NCBI RefSeq assembly: GCF_034421375.1
Contig: NZ_CP139779.1
Location: 124,001-188,000 of the forward strand
Direction: 5' to 3'
Length of the DNA stretch: 64,000 bases
Source: Microbacterium invictum
GTDB taxonomy: Bacteria; Actinomycetota; Actinomycetes; Actinomycetales; Microbacteriaceae
Made by a program: the position numbers and the translations under genes. Below, one piece after another: positions 34,390 through 42,612 of this stretch; positions within the stretch are counted from its first letter, which is position 1; every line of letters begins with the position of its first letter. The notes below the pieces were generated by a model. It ran no database searches. It was not told the DNA's origin and saw nothing but the letters and a program-made list of their open reading frames with translations.

Positions 34390-34917
34390 CTAGCCCCGCC
34401 CCGGCACCTTCGCCTTCACGATCGGAATCGGCCACTGGGTGACATCCAGTTCGACGAATGCCTCCTGGTAGTCGGTAATCTCGGCTGTAGGAACGCGCCC
34501 CACGACACGGCCGAGCCAGGGGTTGTTCGTGAGGCCGGGCAGCGTGGCGACCCGTGCGTCCGACTCCGGCGGGCCAGCGTATGTGAGATCAGCCTCGCCG
34601 GAGTCCTCAGCGCGAGGTTCACGGATCCGGTCGCGATCGGCGTCGAAGAACTCGACGCTGAACGGCCCCTCATCCGCGTACCAGCCGTACGCGTCGACGC
34701 GCCGAAGGCGGGTCAGCGACGCATGCTCAACAATGATTCGGCGGTTCTCATCGAGGAGCTCGGCAACCCAGGGCAGGTCGGCGATGTGATGGGCACTCGG
34801 GAGAAGAAGGACGGGCCCACGGTCCCACATCACCCGGGAGCGGAGCGACACGGCGAACTCTGTGTCGCGAACCGTCGCGAGGAGGTGTGACCCCCACCTG
34901 CCTGCGCGCGAGTCCAT
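34390..34917 (-). CDS. Hypothetical protein, 175 residues
   Basis: The family is not recognised. The protein from ATG 34917 is soluble, with no signal peptide or membrane segment. It has a beta-rich pattern: VMWDRGPVLLLPSAHHIADLPWV, FSVEFFDADRDRIREP and ELDVTQWPIPIVKAKVPG. Longer in-frame starts up to 35094 add sequence that overlaps the promoter of the dioxygenase gene. The divergence from the dioxygenase/Tat operon may be coincidental. Confidence 0.6.
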   Translation of the reverse strand: MDSRAGRWGSHLLATVRDTEFAVSLRSRVMWDRGPVLLLPSAHHIADLPWVAELLDENRRIIVEHASLTRLRRVDAYGWYADEGPFSVEFFDADRDRIREPRAEDSGEADLTYAGPPESDARVATLPGLTNNPWLGRVVGRVPTAEITDYQEAFVELDVTQWPIPIVKAKVPGRG

Positions 34918-35065
34918 ATCCACAACCCTGACACAGCTATCAGCTCGTTGACGCGTGCACTGTGGCGCGGGGGATCCGCCACATAGGAAGCGCAAAGGTA
35001 CGTCCAACGGCACGCCAATCCCCGCCCTCGAATGTTGCTGCAACGCACCGATAGAGGAGGACGCC

Positions 35066-36067
35066 GTGAGCAACACCCCCGAACCCGACCACACCCCGCA
35101 GGGCCCAAGCTACGAGGGGCGTGTTCTGCCCCGTCCGGAGGATGAGGTCGTCGACCAGGGCGCCGGATTCGATGTCGCGACCATGGTCAGCCGTCGACGG
35201 GTGCTCACGCTGGTGGGACTCGGCGTCGGCGCGGCGACTCTTGCCGCGTGCGCGGCGACGACCGAGTCATCCGCTGGTTCGACCTCGACCGCCACGACAG
35301 ACTCGACCCCCACGACCGACGCGACCGATGCGACGGACTCGACGACCACCACGACCACGACGACGGCGGCCGGAGAGATCCCCGAGGAGACCAACGGTCC
35401 CTACCCCGCGGATGGCACGAACGGCGTGAACGTGCTCGAAGAGTCGGGCATCGTCCGCAGCGACATCCGGTCCAGCCTCGACGGCGGCACGACCGCCGAA
35501 GGCGTGCCCCTGACCTTCACGTTCTCCGTGACCGACATCGCCGGCGGCGACGTGCCGTTCGAGGGTGCCGCGGTCTACGTGTGGCACTGCGACGCGCAGG
35601 GTCTTTACTCGATGTACTCCGAGGGGGTCGAGGACGAGACGTTCCTCCGCGGCATCCAGGTCGTCGACGCCAACGGCGAGGCCACGTTCCAGACGATCGT
35701 GCCGGGTTGCTACACCGGCCGCTGGACGCACATCCACTTCGAGGTGTACCCCGATGTCGCATCCGCGACCGATGTCTCGAACGTCATCGCCACGTCTCAG
35801 GTGGCGTTCCCCGAAGAGATGCTCAACGCCGTCTACGAGCTCGACGCCTACTCCGGCTCGGCCCAGAACCTGGCGCAGATCGGCGGCCTCGCCAATGACA
35901 ACGTCTTCAGCGATGGCACCGAGCTGCAGATGGGGACGTTCAGCGGTGACACCTCGTCCGGCTACGTCGGCACCCTTGCCGTCGGTGTGGACACCGCAAC
36001 CACCCCGGGCGTCAGCGCCGGCGCCGGTGGCGGGCAGCCGCCGTCCGGCGGAGGCCCTGGCAACTGA
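35066..36067 (+). CDS. Tat-exported lipoprotein, intradiol ring-cleavage dioxygenase family
   Basis: A 333-residue protein from GTG 35066 behind GAGGAGG. A twin-arginine signal (SRRRVLTLVGLGVG) ends in a lipobox (TLAAC), so it should be exported folded and lipid-anchored. A Thr/Ser/Asp linker follows. The catalytic barrel then shows the intradiol pattern: AVYVWHCDAQGLYSMY with the Tyr/His region and CYTGRWTHIHFEVY with the R-x-H-x-H iron ligands. The last 25 residues are Gly/Pro-rich. Intradiol enzymes open catechol rings with Fe(III). An extracellular one next to tat genes suggests oxidation of aromatics outside the cell. Confidence 0.88.
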   Translation: MSNTPEPDHTPQGPSYEGRVLPRPEDEVVDQGAGFDVATMVSRRRVLTLVGLGVGAATLAACAATTESSAGSTSTATTDSTPTTDATDATDSTTTTTTTTAAGEIPEETNGPYPADGTNGVNVLEESGIVRSDIRSSLDGGTTAEGVPLTFTFSVTDIAGGDVPFEGAAVYVWHCDAQGLYSMYSEGVEDETFLRGIQVVDANGEATFQTIVPGCYTGRWTHIHFEVYPDVASATDVSNVIATSQVAFPEEMLNAVYELDAYSGSAQNLAQIGGLANDNVFSDGTELQMGTFSGDTSSGYVGTLAVGVDTATTPGVSAGAGGGQPPSGGGPGN

Positions 36068-36095
36068 CCTCTCGACACATCAGAAAGGAACGCTC

Positions 36096-36362
36096 ATGCT
36101 GCAGAACCTCACGGGCTGGCACGCCCTCATCATCCTCGCCGTCATCGTGCTGATCTTCGGAGCCGCGAAACTCCCGGCGCTTGCACGAAGCGTCGGTCAG
36201 TCGATGCGCATCCTGAAGGACGAAGTCCGGGAAAGCCCGGAGGACGCTCCCACCCACCGAGCGGATGGCGCGGGGGCGGCGTCTCTCCCGCGTGACGCGT
36301 CGACCGCGCCCCGGCAGGCCGCCCGCACCACTGCAGGCGCGGGAGGAGTGGGCACGTCATGA
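36096..36362 (+). CDS. tatA: Tat translocase subunit TatA
   Basis: An 88-residue protein: one N-terminal membrane helix (WHALIILAVIVLIFGAAKLPALARS) with the FGAAKLP hinge and an amphipathic helix (VGQSMRILKDEVRES), then a polar tail. TatA oligomers form the transport path for folded proteins. It starts 28 bases after the dioxygenase gene behind GAAAGGAA, and its TGA overlaps the tatC ATG. Confidence 0.92.
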   Translation: MLQNLTGWHALIILAVIVLIFGAAKLPALARSVGQSMRILKDEVRESPEDAPTHRADGAGAASLPRDASTAPRQAARTTAGAGGVGTS

Positions 36363-37153
36363 CCGCCGCGACCGTCGCCCGAGGCGACATGCCCCTCGGA
36401 TCGCATGTGAGCGAAGCCCGTCGGCGTGCCGTCCGGGCGGCGGTGGCGCTCACGATCGGCATGATCGCCGGATTCGTGTTCTCGGACCAGGTCATCGATG
36501 TGCTTCGCGCCCCGATCGAGGTCCTCGCCGAGTCGCGCGACGCGAGCCTGAACTACGACTCTGTGACCGGAGCGTTCGAGCTCAAGCTGAAGATCGCCCT
36601 GTTCGCAGGAGTCGTGCTCTCGAGCCCAATCTGGATCTTCGAGCTGTTCGGTTTCGTCTCGCCCGGCCTCACACGTCGTGAACGTCGGCTCACGGTCGGG
36701 TTCTCCTTCGCCGCACTCGCGCTGTTCGCCACCGGAAGCGTCACGGGTTTCCTCCTGTTCCCGCACATGGTCGAGTTGCTGGCGAGCTTCGCGTCGGCCG
36801 AGGACAGCACGATCCTCAATGCCGCGTACTACGTCGACTTCGTGATGAAGATCGTCGTGGCCACCGGCATCGCCTTCACCCTGCCGGTTTTCATGGTGCT
36901 GCTCAACGCGCTCGGACTGGTGTCAGCCCGCACGCTCCTGCGCAGCTGGCGTCTCATCGTGGTCGCGATCGTCGTCTTCAGCGCCCTGGTCACCCCCGCG
37001 GCGGATGTGCTGTCGATGTTCCTCATCGCCGTGCCGATGGCGGCGCTCTTCGCCGGCGCACTCCTCATCACTCATCTTCACGACCGCCGCGCGGCCCGGC
37101 GCGCGAGCGCCGCTGGCCTTCCCGACCCCGTCGCCACGCCCTCGGGTGTCTGA
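36359..37153 (+). CDS. tatC: Tat translocase subunit TatC
   Basis: A 264-residue membrane protein with about six helices. The family signatures are HVSEARRRAVRAAV near the start, FELKLKIALFAGVVLSSPIWIFELFGFVSPGLTRRERR, and VATGIAFTLPVFMVLLNALGLVSARTLLRSWR. TatC recognises the twin-arginine signal and recruits TatA. The start overlaps tatA by four bases. The gene lies in a dedicated operon with one obvious substrate. Confidence 0.95.
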   Translation: MTAATVARGDMPLGSHVSEARRRAVRAAVALTIGMIAGFVFSDQVIDVLRAPIEVLAESRDASLNYDSVTGAFELKLKIALFAGVVLSSPIWIFELFGFVSPGLTRRERRLTVGFSFAALALFATGSVTGFLLFPHMVELLASFASAEDSTILNAAYYVDFVMKIVVATGIAFTLPVFMVLLNALGLVSARTLLRSWRLIVVAIVVFSALVTPAADVLSMFLIAVPMAALFAGALLITHLHDRRAARRASAAGLPDPVATPSGV

Positions 37154-37177
37154 AGCACCCCGACCCAAGGAGACCCC

Positions 37178-37729
37178 GTGTTCGGCCTGACCTTCGAGAA
37201 GCTCTTCGTCGTCGCCGTTCTCGCTGCGCTGATCATCGGACCGCACCGCTTGCCCCACCTCGCCCGCCGGGCGGGAGAGATCGTGAGGGGACTGCGCGCC
37301 TTCGTCGAGAGCACGCGCACCCAGGCCGAGAACGACCTGGGGGTTCCGCTCGACCGTGCTCGCTGGGAGACCATGGATTTTCGCCAGTACGACCCCCGGC
37401 GGATCGTGCGCGAAGCTCTCGAGGATGCCCCCCCGCCGAGAGCCGGCACGGCAACTTCGGCAGTGACTCTCGACGATCCTGTCTCTCCCGGCATCGACGA
37501 CCCGGACATCAGCTCGGGCTCCGTTGCGGAGCTGCCTGCCACCCCGCGGCTGGCCCGCCCGAGCTCAACCGGGCGCGGACAGAAGTACGTCGTCTCAGGT
37601 TCGGCGGCGCACCCCCGCCGCATCCTGGTTCCGGCATCGATTGAAGAGGATGCCGCGCCTGCGCCGGCGACCAAGGTCGCCCCGAGCGAGGAGAACGCGG
37701 GCGTGGACGCCGTGCGCGTGGTCCTCTGA
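37178..37729 (+). CDS. tatB: Tat translocase subunit TatB
   Basis: A 183-residue protein from GTG 37178: a single N-terminal helix (FEKLFVVAVLAALIIGPHRLP) with the GPxRLP hinge of TatB, an amphipathic helix (ARRAGEIVRGLRAFVEST) and a long disordered Pro/Ala/Ser tail. TatB works with TatC in signal-peptide binding. The length and the GPHRLP hinge fit TatB better than TatA. It is the third gene of the tat set. Confidence 0.85.
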   Translation: MFGLTFEKLFVVAVLAALIIGPHRLPHLARRAGEIVRGLRAFVESTRTQAENDLGVPLDRARWETMDFRQYDPRRIVREALEDAPPPRAGTATSAVTLDDPVSPGIDDPDISSGSVAELPATPRLARPSSTGRGQKYVVSGSAAHPRRILVPASIEEDAAPAPATKVAPSEENAGVDAVRVVL

Positions 37730-37768
37730 CGCAAGCGACACGCGCTCCCCACACCGACCCCCGCTGTC

Positions 37769-37814
37769 GAAACCGACCGCGGGGCAGCGGGTTTCGACGG
37801 TGCAGGTCGGTCTC
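37769..37814. repeat. Intergenic inverted repeat (GAAACCGACC family)
   Basis: The arms GAAACCGACC (37769-37778) and GGTCGGTCTC (37805-37814) pair with one mismatch and enclose a GCGGGTTTCGACGG core. A closely related element is at 40887-40951. It lies after tatB and may work as a terminator or a REP-like element. Confidence 0.65.
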
Positions 37815-37922
37815 AGCGTGGCGGCCGACGGAAAGGAGGTTCCTTACGGAGGAGTGTCGATCGGGGACGCGTTCGATCGTCACCCCAGTGACGCCGACTC
37901 CGGCGCACGAAAGGATGACATC

Positions 37923-38306
37923 ATGCGATACGCACTGCTCTTGCACTACCCCGAGATGACCGCGGACGAACTCGGCGCCGAGGCGCTGGCCGAAGGGATG
38001 CGAGCCTTCGACGACTACGCGAAAGCCCTCGATGCGGCGGGTGTTCTCATCAGCGCCGAGGTGCTGCAGCCCTCCAGTCTCACTACGACAGTCACGGCAG
38101 CGAACGGTGCACTCCAGGTGCAGGACGGCCCCTTCGCCGATACGAAGGAACAGTTGGGCGGCACCTTCGTCATCCAGGTCGACAACCTCGATGACGCCAT
38201 CGCCTGGGCGGGTCGTGCGCCGTCCGCGCAGTACGGCTCTGTCGAGGTGCGCCCGTCGGGCACCTACTTCGCCGACGGTGCGTGGCAGGCCTTCGATTAC
38301 CGATGA
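37923..38306 (+). CDS. DGPF/YCII-domain protein, second ECF42 partner
   Basis: A 127-residue YCII-type protein: MRYALLLHYPEMTADELG, VQDGPFADTKEQLGGTFVIQ (the DGPF motif) and EVRPSGTYFADGAWQAFDY. The gene's TGA overlaps the ATG of the ECF42 sigma gene (ATGA). It belongs to the same family as the 27187-27594 gene but differs in sequence, so this is a second module rather than a recent copy. Confidence 0.92.
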   Translation: MRYALLLHYPEMTADELGAEALAEGMRAFDDYAKALDAAGVLISAEVLQPSSLTTTVTAANGALQVQDGPFADTKEQLGGTFVIQVDNLDDAIAWAGRAPSAQYGSVEVRPSGTYFADGAWQAFDYR

Positions 38307-39364
38307 CCGCGGAGAGTCACGCCAGGGCCGTCGCCGAGCGCACGGCGCGGGTGTCATACGGACGCGTTTTGGCGGTGGTGGCGTCGAACACACGCGACGT
38401 CGCCCTCGCCGAGGACGCCCTGGCCGATGCTTTCGAGCGAGCCTTGCGGCTCTGGCCCCGCGACGGCGTCCCTGCGAATCCGGAAGGGTGGGTGATCACC
38501 GTGGCACGAAACCGACTGCGAGACGCGCTCGGGTCTGCAGCTCGGCGAACCTCTGCTGATCTCGACGACGGCCTCGCGGCGCGCCTCGCCCACCCGGCGT
38601 CCACCGATGCCCTCGACGAGCTGGAGCGGCTCGAGAGCATTCCCGACCGCCGATTAAAACTGCTCTTCGCCTGTGCCCATCCCGCGATCGACGCCGCCGC
38701 ACGCACGCCCCTCATGCTGCAGACGGTGCTGGGGTTCGAGGCGTCGGAGATCGCCGCCGCCTTCGCGGTTCCGAGCGGGACGATGGCCCAGCGACTCGTG
38801 CGGGCGAAGCGTCGCATCCGCGGTGCCGGCATCCCGTTCCTCATCCCGCGCCGCGACGACATGCCCGCGCGTCTGCCCGCAGTGCTCGAAGCGATCTACG
38901 GCGCATATGCGATCGACTGGCTGAATCAGGGCGACGAGCCGCGCGAGTCGCTCGCGGACGAAGCGCGGTGGCTCGCGGTGCTCACCGCCGCGCTGCTGGG
39001 CGACGAGCCCGAGGCGTGGGGGCTTGCCGCGCTGCTGACGTTCGCCCAGTCTCGCGCGGCGGCCCGCATCGGCGATCCCTGGCCGCCGCTCGACGAGCAG
39101 GACACCGCGCTGTGGGATCGCGCACTGATCGCCGAGGGCGACGCGCTCCTGCAGCGGGCGTCGGACCTCGGCCGCCCGTTGGGGCGATTCCAGCTCGAGG
39201 CGGCCATCCAGGCGGTGCACTGCGACCGAGCCCGCACCGGAGAACTCGAGGTCGAAACCCTCGTGCGGCTCTACCGCGGACTCGTTGCCATCGCCCCCAC
39301 CGAAGGGGCACGCGCGGCCCTCGCCGCGGCCGAAGCGCGTGCGGCGTCAGCCTCTCCGCTATGA
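38303..39364 (+). CDS. ECF42-type sigma factor, second copy
   Basis: A 353-residue sigma factor with region 2 (VALAEDALADAFERALRLWP, EGWVITVARNRLRDALGSAARR), the conserved FACAHPAI motif, region 4 (TVLGFEASEIAAAFAVPSGTMAQRLVRAKRRI) and the long helical C-terminal extension (LEAIYGAYAIDW in place of LYLLFNEGYS). It pairs with the preceding DGPF gene through a four-base overlap. Sequence differences from the 26024-27190 sigma suggest a separate regulon. Confidence 0.92.
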   Translation: MTAESHARAVAERTARVSYGRVLAVVASNTRDVALAEDALADAFERALRLWPRDGVPANPEGWVITVARNRLRDALGSAARRTSADLDDGLAARLAHPASTDALDELERLESIPDRRLKLLFACAHPAIDAAARTPLMLQTVLGFEASEIAAAFAVPSGTMAQRLVRAKRRIRGAGIPFLIPRRDDMPARLPAVLEAIYGAYAIDWLNQGDEPRESLADEARWLAVLTAALLGDEPEAWGLAALLTFAQSRAAARIGDPWPPLDEQDTALWDRALIAEGDALLQRASDLGRPLGRFQLEAAIQAVHCDRARTGELEVETLVRLYRGLVAIAPTEGARAALAAAEARAASASPL

Positions 39365-39416
39365 GACTCCGGCTTGTCGAACCCGGCGCTGCGTCACTGT
39401 GCCGATGTGTGCTTGC

Positions 39417-40289
39417 TCAGCCCAGGAGCGCTGCTCGATTGCTGCGAGCCCAGTCTGCGAGTGATCGGGGTGCCCGACCAGTAAGGCGCTCGACGTCGTT
39501 GGTCTGCGTGGCGACCCCGTCGAGGCCGCGGCGGGCGACGCGCCCGAACTGCTGGCGCAGCCCCTCGGCCTTCCAGGCCGACACCCCGGTGGCTCGCAGG
39601 ATCACAGCGAACACTCGGCTGGGAAGGTGGATGTACCGCACCCTCCTCCCCACACCCGCGGCCAGTTCCCGCGCGATCCCGCGGCCGTCGAGGAGTTCGG
39701 GCCCGGTGAGGATGGGCTCGGCACCCTCATGTGTTCCGTCCTGAAGGATCTGGGATGCCACGCGGGCGATGTCGGGGGTGTCGATCCAGGGAACCTGCCC
39801 GCGGCCGATGGTCTGCGGAAAGATGCCGCGCCGGATCGCCGGTGCTGATGCTTCGAAGTTCGTCATGAAGCCCGAGGCGTGCAGCAGGGTGTACTCGAGT
39901 CCGCTCGAGCGCACCAGCTCGTTCACGCGCCAGATCGCGCGACCCCAGGGCAGGGGTGAGTCCTCGACAGCGTCTGCACTCGAGAGGTGGACGATCGCTC
40001 TCACTCCGGCGTCGCGGGCGGCTGCGACGGCGTTGGCGCCGTGCTCTGCTTGGCGCTCGGTGGCGGCGACGACAAGGAAGAGCTGATCGACTCCCTCCAG
40101 GGCACGGGTGAGAGCCGCGGGGTCGTCGAGGTCGGCCACGCGAGCGTCCACGCCCATTTCGGCGAACTCGTTGGCCTGCTTCTGCTTCCTCACGATCACG
40201 CGGACGGGGACTCCCGCTTCGTTCAGAAGCTTCGTCGTCTTCCCGCCCACATCGCCTGTTGCTCCGGTGACCGCGACCAACTTGTTCAT
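39417..40289 (-). CDS. NmrA-like NAD(P)-binding protein
   Basis: A 290-residue SDR/NmrA-family protein: Rossmann start KLVAVTGATGDVGGKTTKLL, VRVIVRKQKQ dinucleotide site, LFLVVAATERQAEHGANAV and IVHLSSADAVED. There is no catalytic YxxxK in the usual place, as is typical for atypical SDRs such as QorB-like quinone reductases or NmrA sensors. It diverges from a MarR gene across a perfect palindrome and is therefore its probable target. Confidence 0.87.
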   Translation of the reverse strand: MNKLVAVTGATGDVGGKTTKLLNEAGVPVRVIVRKQKQANEFAEMGVDARVADLDDPAALTRALEGVDQLFLVVAATERQAEHGANAVAAARDAGVRAIVHLSSADAVEDSPLPWGRAIWRVNELVRSSGLEYTLLHASGFMTNFEASAPAIRRGIFPQTIGRGQVPWIDTPDIARVASQILQDGTHEGAEPILTGPELLDGRGIARELAAGVGRRVRYIHLPSRVFAVILRATGVSAWKAEGLRQQFGRVARRGLDGVATQTNDVERLTGRAPRSLADWARSNRAALLG

Positions 40290-40300
40290 TGCGCCTCCAT

Positions 40301-40318
40301 GTATCAGTTATCTGATAC
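40301..40318. promoter_or_regulatory. MarR operator between the NmrA-like and marR genes
   Basis: GTATCAGTTATCTGATAC is a perfect 7-bp inverted repeat with a 4-bp spacer, 12 bp from the NmrA-like start and 28 bp before the marR start. It has the same 4-bp-spacer layout and the same inner TCAG-N4-CTGA as the operators at 23469-23509. Confidence 0.8.
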
Positions 40319-40345
40319 CCAACTCTATACCGCTACCATCGAACG

Positions 40346-40795
40346 GTGCCCTTCACGCCTCGGATCTCCCGCGAAGACGTCGACGGTCTCGCGGCCTGGG
40401 CTGTGATCCGCGCTGCGCGGGAGCTGGCGCGCCGGCTCGCGACGGAGCTGGCGCCGTTGCACCTCAGCCCCGTCGAATTCGGAGTGCTGGCGCAGTTGGC
40501 GGCAGCAGATGGCCTCAGCCAGGCCGACCTCGCCCGCGCGGTCGGGGTGAGGCCGCAGAGCATGACCGTTGTCATCGCGGGACTCACCGACCGCGGCCTC
40601 GTCGAGCGACGCGCCGAACCAGGTCGCGGCCGACACTCTCGTCTCACTCTGACGGATGACGGCGGTGCTCTCCTGGGCGAGGCGTGGACGGTCGCGGCTG
40701 CGAGCGACGATTGGTTCGGAGATGATCCTCAGCGCACCGCCTCACTCGCAGAGTTTCTGCATCCGCTTCTCACCCGCGATGACACGACAGGCTGA
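40346..40795 (+). CDS. MarR family transcriptional regulator
   Basis: A 149-residue winged-helix regulator: LSPVEFGVLAQLAAADGLSQADLARAVGVRPQSMTVVIAGLTDRGLVERR is the HTH, then a wing (GRGRHSRLTLTDDG). GTG 40346 follows a probable TATACC -10 element at 40326-40331, so the 5' leader is very short. It should repress itself and the divergent NmrA-like oxidoreductase through the palindrome at 40301-40318, and release when a quinone-like or oxidising ligand binds (family behaviour, inferred here). Confidence 0.9.
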   Translation: MPFTPRISREDVDGLAAWAVIRAARELARRLATELAPLHLSPVEFGVLAQLAAADGLSQADLARAVGVRPQSMTVVIAGLTDRGLVERRAEPGRGRHSRLTLTDDGGALLGEAWTVAAASDDWFGDDPQRTASLAEFLHPLLTRDDTTG

Positions 40796-40886
40796 CGGCG
40801 TCGGCTCCGCATAGAACTGGACGGCGTCGCCGAAGTGCGGCCCGAGTTCCTGCTCTGACGCAGCGGCGGGCCACCCGTACCCCACC

Positions 40887-40951
40887 GAAACCGACCCTGG
40901 GCGCCGAAACCGCGCGCAGCGCGGTGGGTTTCGACAGCGCGGGTCGGTCTC
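40887..40951. repeat. Intergenic inverted repeat (GAAACCGACC family), second copy
   Basis: The arms GAAACCGACCC (40887-40897) and GGGTCGGTCTC (40941-40951) surround an inner GCGGTGGGTTTCGACAGC segment like that in the 37769-37814 element. It lies between convergent marR and the ABC permease gene. Confidence 0.65.
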
Positions 40952-41005
40952 GAAGGGGCGGGGGGGCGAGGGGGCGCGCGGCGACGCTGCGCGCCGCCCC
41001 GCGCG

Positions 41006-41806
41006 TCACCGCGACCCGGTCGGCATGCCCATCCGCGCGAGCACGACGTTCTCGATCACCTGCACCACGTTGTAGAGCACGAGCGTGATGACGGTGATGA
41101 GCGCCACCGAGGCCCACAGCTCGTCGAAGCGCGCCGAGGCGCTGAACTTCTGGATCATCCCGCCGATGCCCTGACCGGTCGAGAGCCATTCGGCGAGCAA
41201 CGCTCCGGTCACCGCGCCCGGCACCGACACCCGCGCCGCCGCGAAGAGCGACGGGAGGGCTCCGGGCACGTTGACCTTCCGCAGCTGCGTCGCCCGCCCG
41301 CCGCCGTAGACGTGGACGAGGTCGAGGCTCTCCTTCGACGCCCGGCTCAGGCCGAACAGCACCGACGCGAGCGCGGGGAAGAGCACCACGATCGAGCCGA
41401 TCACCGCGACCGAGGCGGGAGTTCCGCGCCCGGTGATGAGGATGATGACGGGCGCGATCGCCACGAGCGGGACGCTTCGCAGCAGCAGTGCGAGAGGCAT
41501 GACCCCCATCTCGACCGAGCGCGACAGCGAGAACGCGATGGCGAGGACGACGGCGACGAGCATGCCGACGACGAAGCCCAGTGCGGCATCGGAGAGGGTC
41601 TGCACGAGGAGGGGCGCCATCTCGGCACGGTGCAGCGCAGCATCCTCATCCGTGAAGAGGAACTGCCACACGTCCACCGGACCCTTGGCGACGTACGGCG
41701 AGATCCCCGTGAGGTTCACCACCGCCCACCAGAGCGCGACGACGATGACGAGGGTGAGGAGGGCGTTCAGGAGTGAGCGGCCGACGGCCCGCGCGGCGCC
41801 GGTCAT
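41006..41806 (-). CDS. ABC transporter permease (SsuC/ThiX type)
   Basis: A 266-residue permease with about six helices and the BPD_transp_1 coupling loop: VHVYGGGRATQLRKVNVPGALPSLFAAARVSVPGAVTGALLAEW. Its ATG overlaps the stop of the second permease gene (ATGA), so all four transporter genes form one leftward operon. Two different permeases rather than one suggest a heterodimeric membrane channel. The substrate is not readable, but the adjacent xdh genes favour a purine or related heterocycle. Confidence 0.88.
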   Translation of the reverse strand: MTGAARAVGRSLLNALLTLVIVVALWWAVVNLTGISPYVAKGPVDVWQFLFTDEDAALHRAEMAPLLVQTLSDAALGFVVGMLVAVVLAIAFSLSRSVEMGVMPLALLLRSVPLVAIAPVIILITGRGTPASVAVIGSIVVLFPALASVLFGLSRASKESLDLVHVYGGGRATQLRKVNVPGALPSLFAAARVSVPGAVTGALLAEWLSTGQGIGGMIQKFSASARFDELWASVALITVITLVLYNVVQVIENVVLARMGMPTGSR

Positions 41807-42612
41807 GCCGCCACCGCCTTGCCCGAGACCCACGGCGTGACGGCGCGGGCGAGCAGCCCGACGACGGCGTAGCCGACGAGTGCCACGATCGCCGACAGCA
41901 GGAACACCGCCCACACGCGTGCGGAGTCGAGGTCGCCCTGCAGCCGGATGAGGGTGATGCCGACGCCTCGGTCGGTGGCACCCATGTACTCGCCGAGGAT
42001 CGCGCCGAGGAACGCGGACGGGACCGCGATTTGGAGGGCGTTCAGGATGGCGGGAAGGGCGGCGATCAGCCGGACCTTGCGCAGCTGCATCCATCGGGAT
42101 CCGCCGTAGACGCGCACGACGTCGAGGCTCGAGCGGTCGGACGAGCGGAAGCCGAGGAGCGCCCCGACGACGGTGGTGAAGAACACCGCGAGGGCGGCGA
42201 GGAAGATCGCCGTCGCGCTGGGGTCGCCCGCGCGGCGCGCGCCGCCGAGCACGACGATCGCGATGCCGCCGACGGCGACGACCGGCAGGCAGTAGCTCAC
42301 GACCGCGATCTGCACGACGACCGTCTCGATCTGGGGGAGGAGCAGCACGGTCGAGGCGACGAGGAGAGCCAGCCCGTTGCCCCAGGCGTATCCGATGAGA
42401 GCCTCGGTGATCGTCACCTCGAAGACGCCGATGTAGGGGGCGAGGCCGTCGGTCCAGATGGTCTGGAACACCACGAACGGTGAGGGCACGGGGGTGAAGG
42501 TCGTGCCGGGCGGCGGCTGGAAGACGGTCGCCGAGAAGACCCACCACGCGGCGAGGAGCCCCGCGGCACCGATCAGCCCGGCGAGCCATCCGGGGATGCG
42601 GCGGACGCGCAT
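41803..42612 (-). CDS. ABC transporter permease (SsuC/ThiX type), second subunit
   Basis: A 269-residue permease: N-terminal helix WLAGLIGAAGLLAAWWVFSA, central ALIGYAWGNGLALLVASTVLLL and the EAA-like loop VRVYGGSRWMQLRKVRLIAALPAILNALQIAVPSAFLGAILGEYMG. It starts one base into the stop of the ATPase gene (TGATG). It forms the membrane pair with the 41006 gene. Confidence 0.88.
   Translation of the reverse strand: MRVRRIPGWLAGLIGAAGLLAAWWVFSATVFQPPPGTTFTPVPSPFVVFQTIWTDGLAPYIGVFEVTITEALIGYAWGNGLALLVASTVLLLPQIETVVVQIAVVSYCLPVVAVGGIAIVVLGGARRAGDPSATAIFLAALAVFFTTVVGALLGFRSSDRSSLDVVRVYGGSRWMQLRKVRLIAALPAILNALQIAVPSAFLGAILGEYMGATDRGVGITLIRLQGDLDSARVWAVFLLSAIVALVGYAVVGLLARAVTPWVSGKAVAA

Noticed and set aside
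8496..34435. Integrated prophage or IS-borne island
   Set aside because: No integrase, transposase, phage structural gene, att-like direct repeats or tRNA target was recognised, so only decay, not a defined element, can be claimed.
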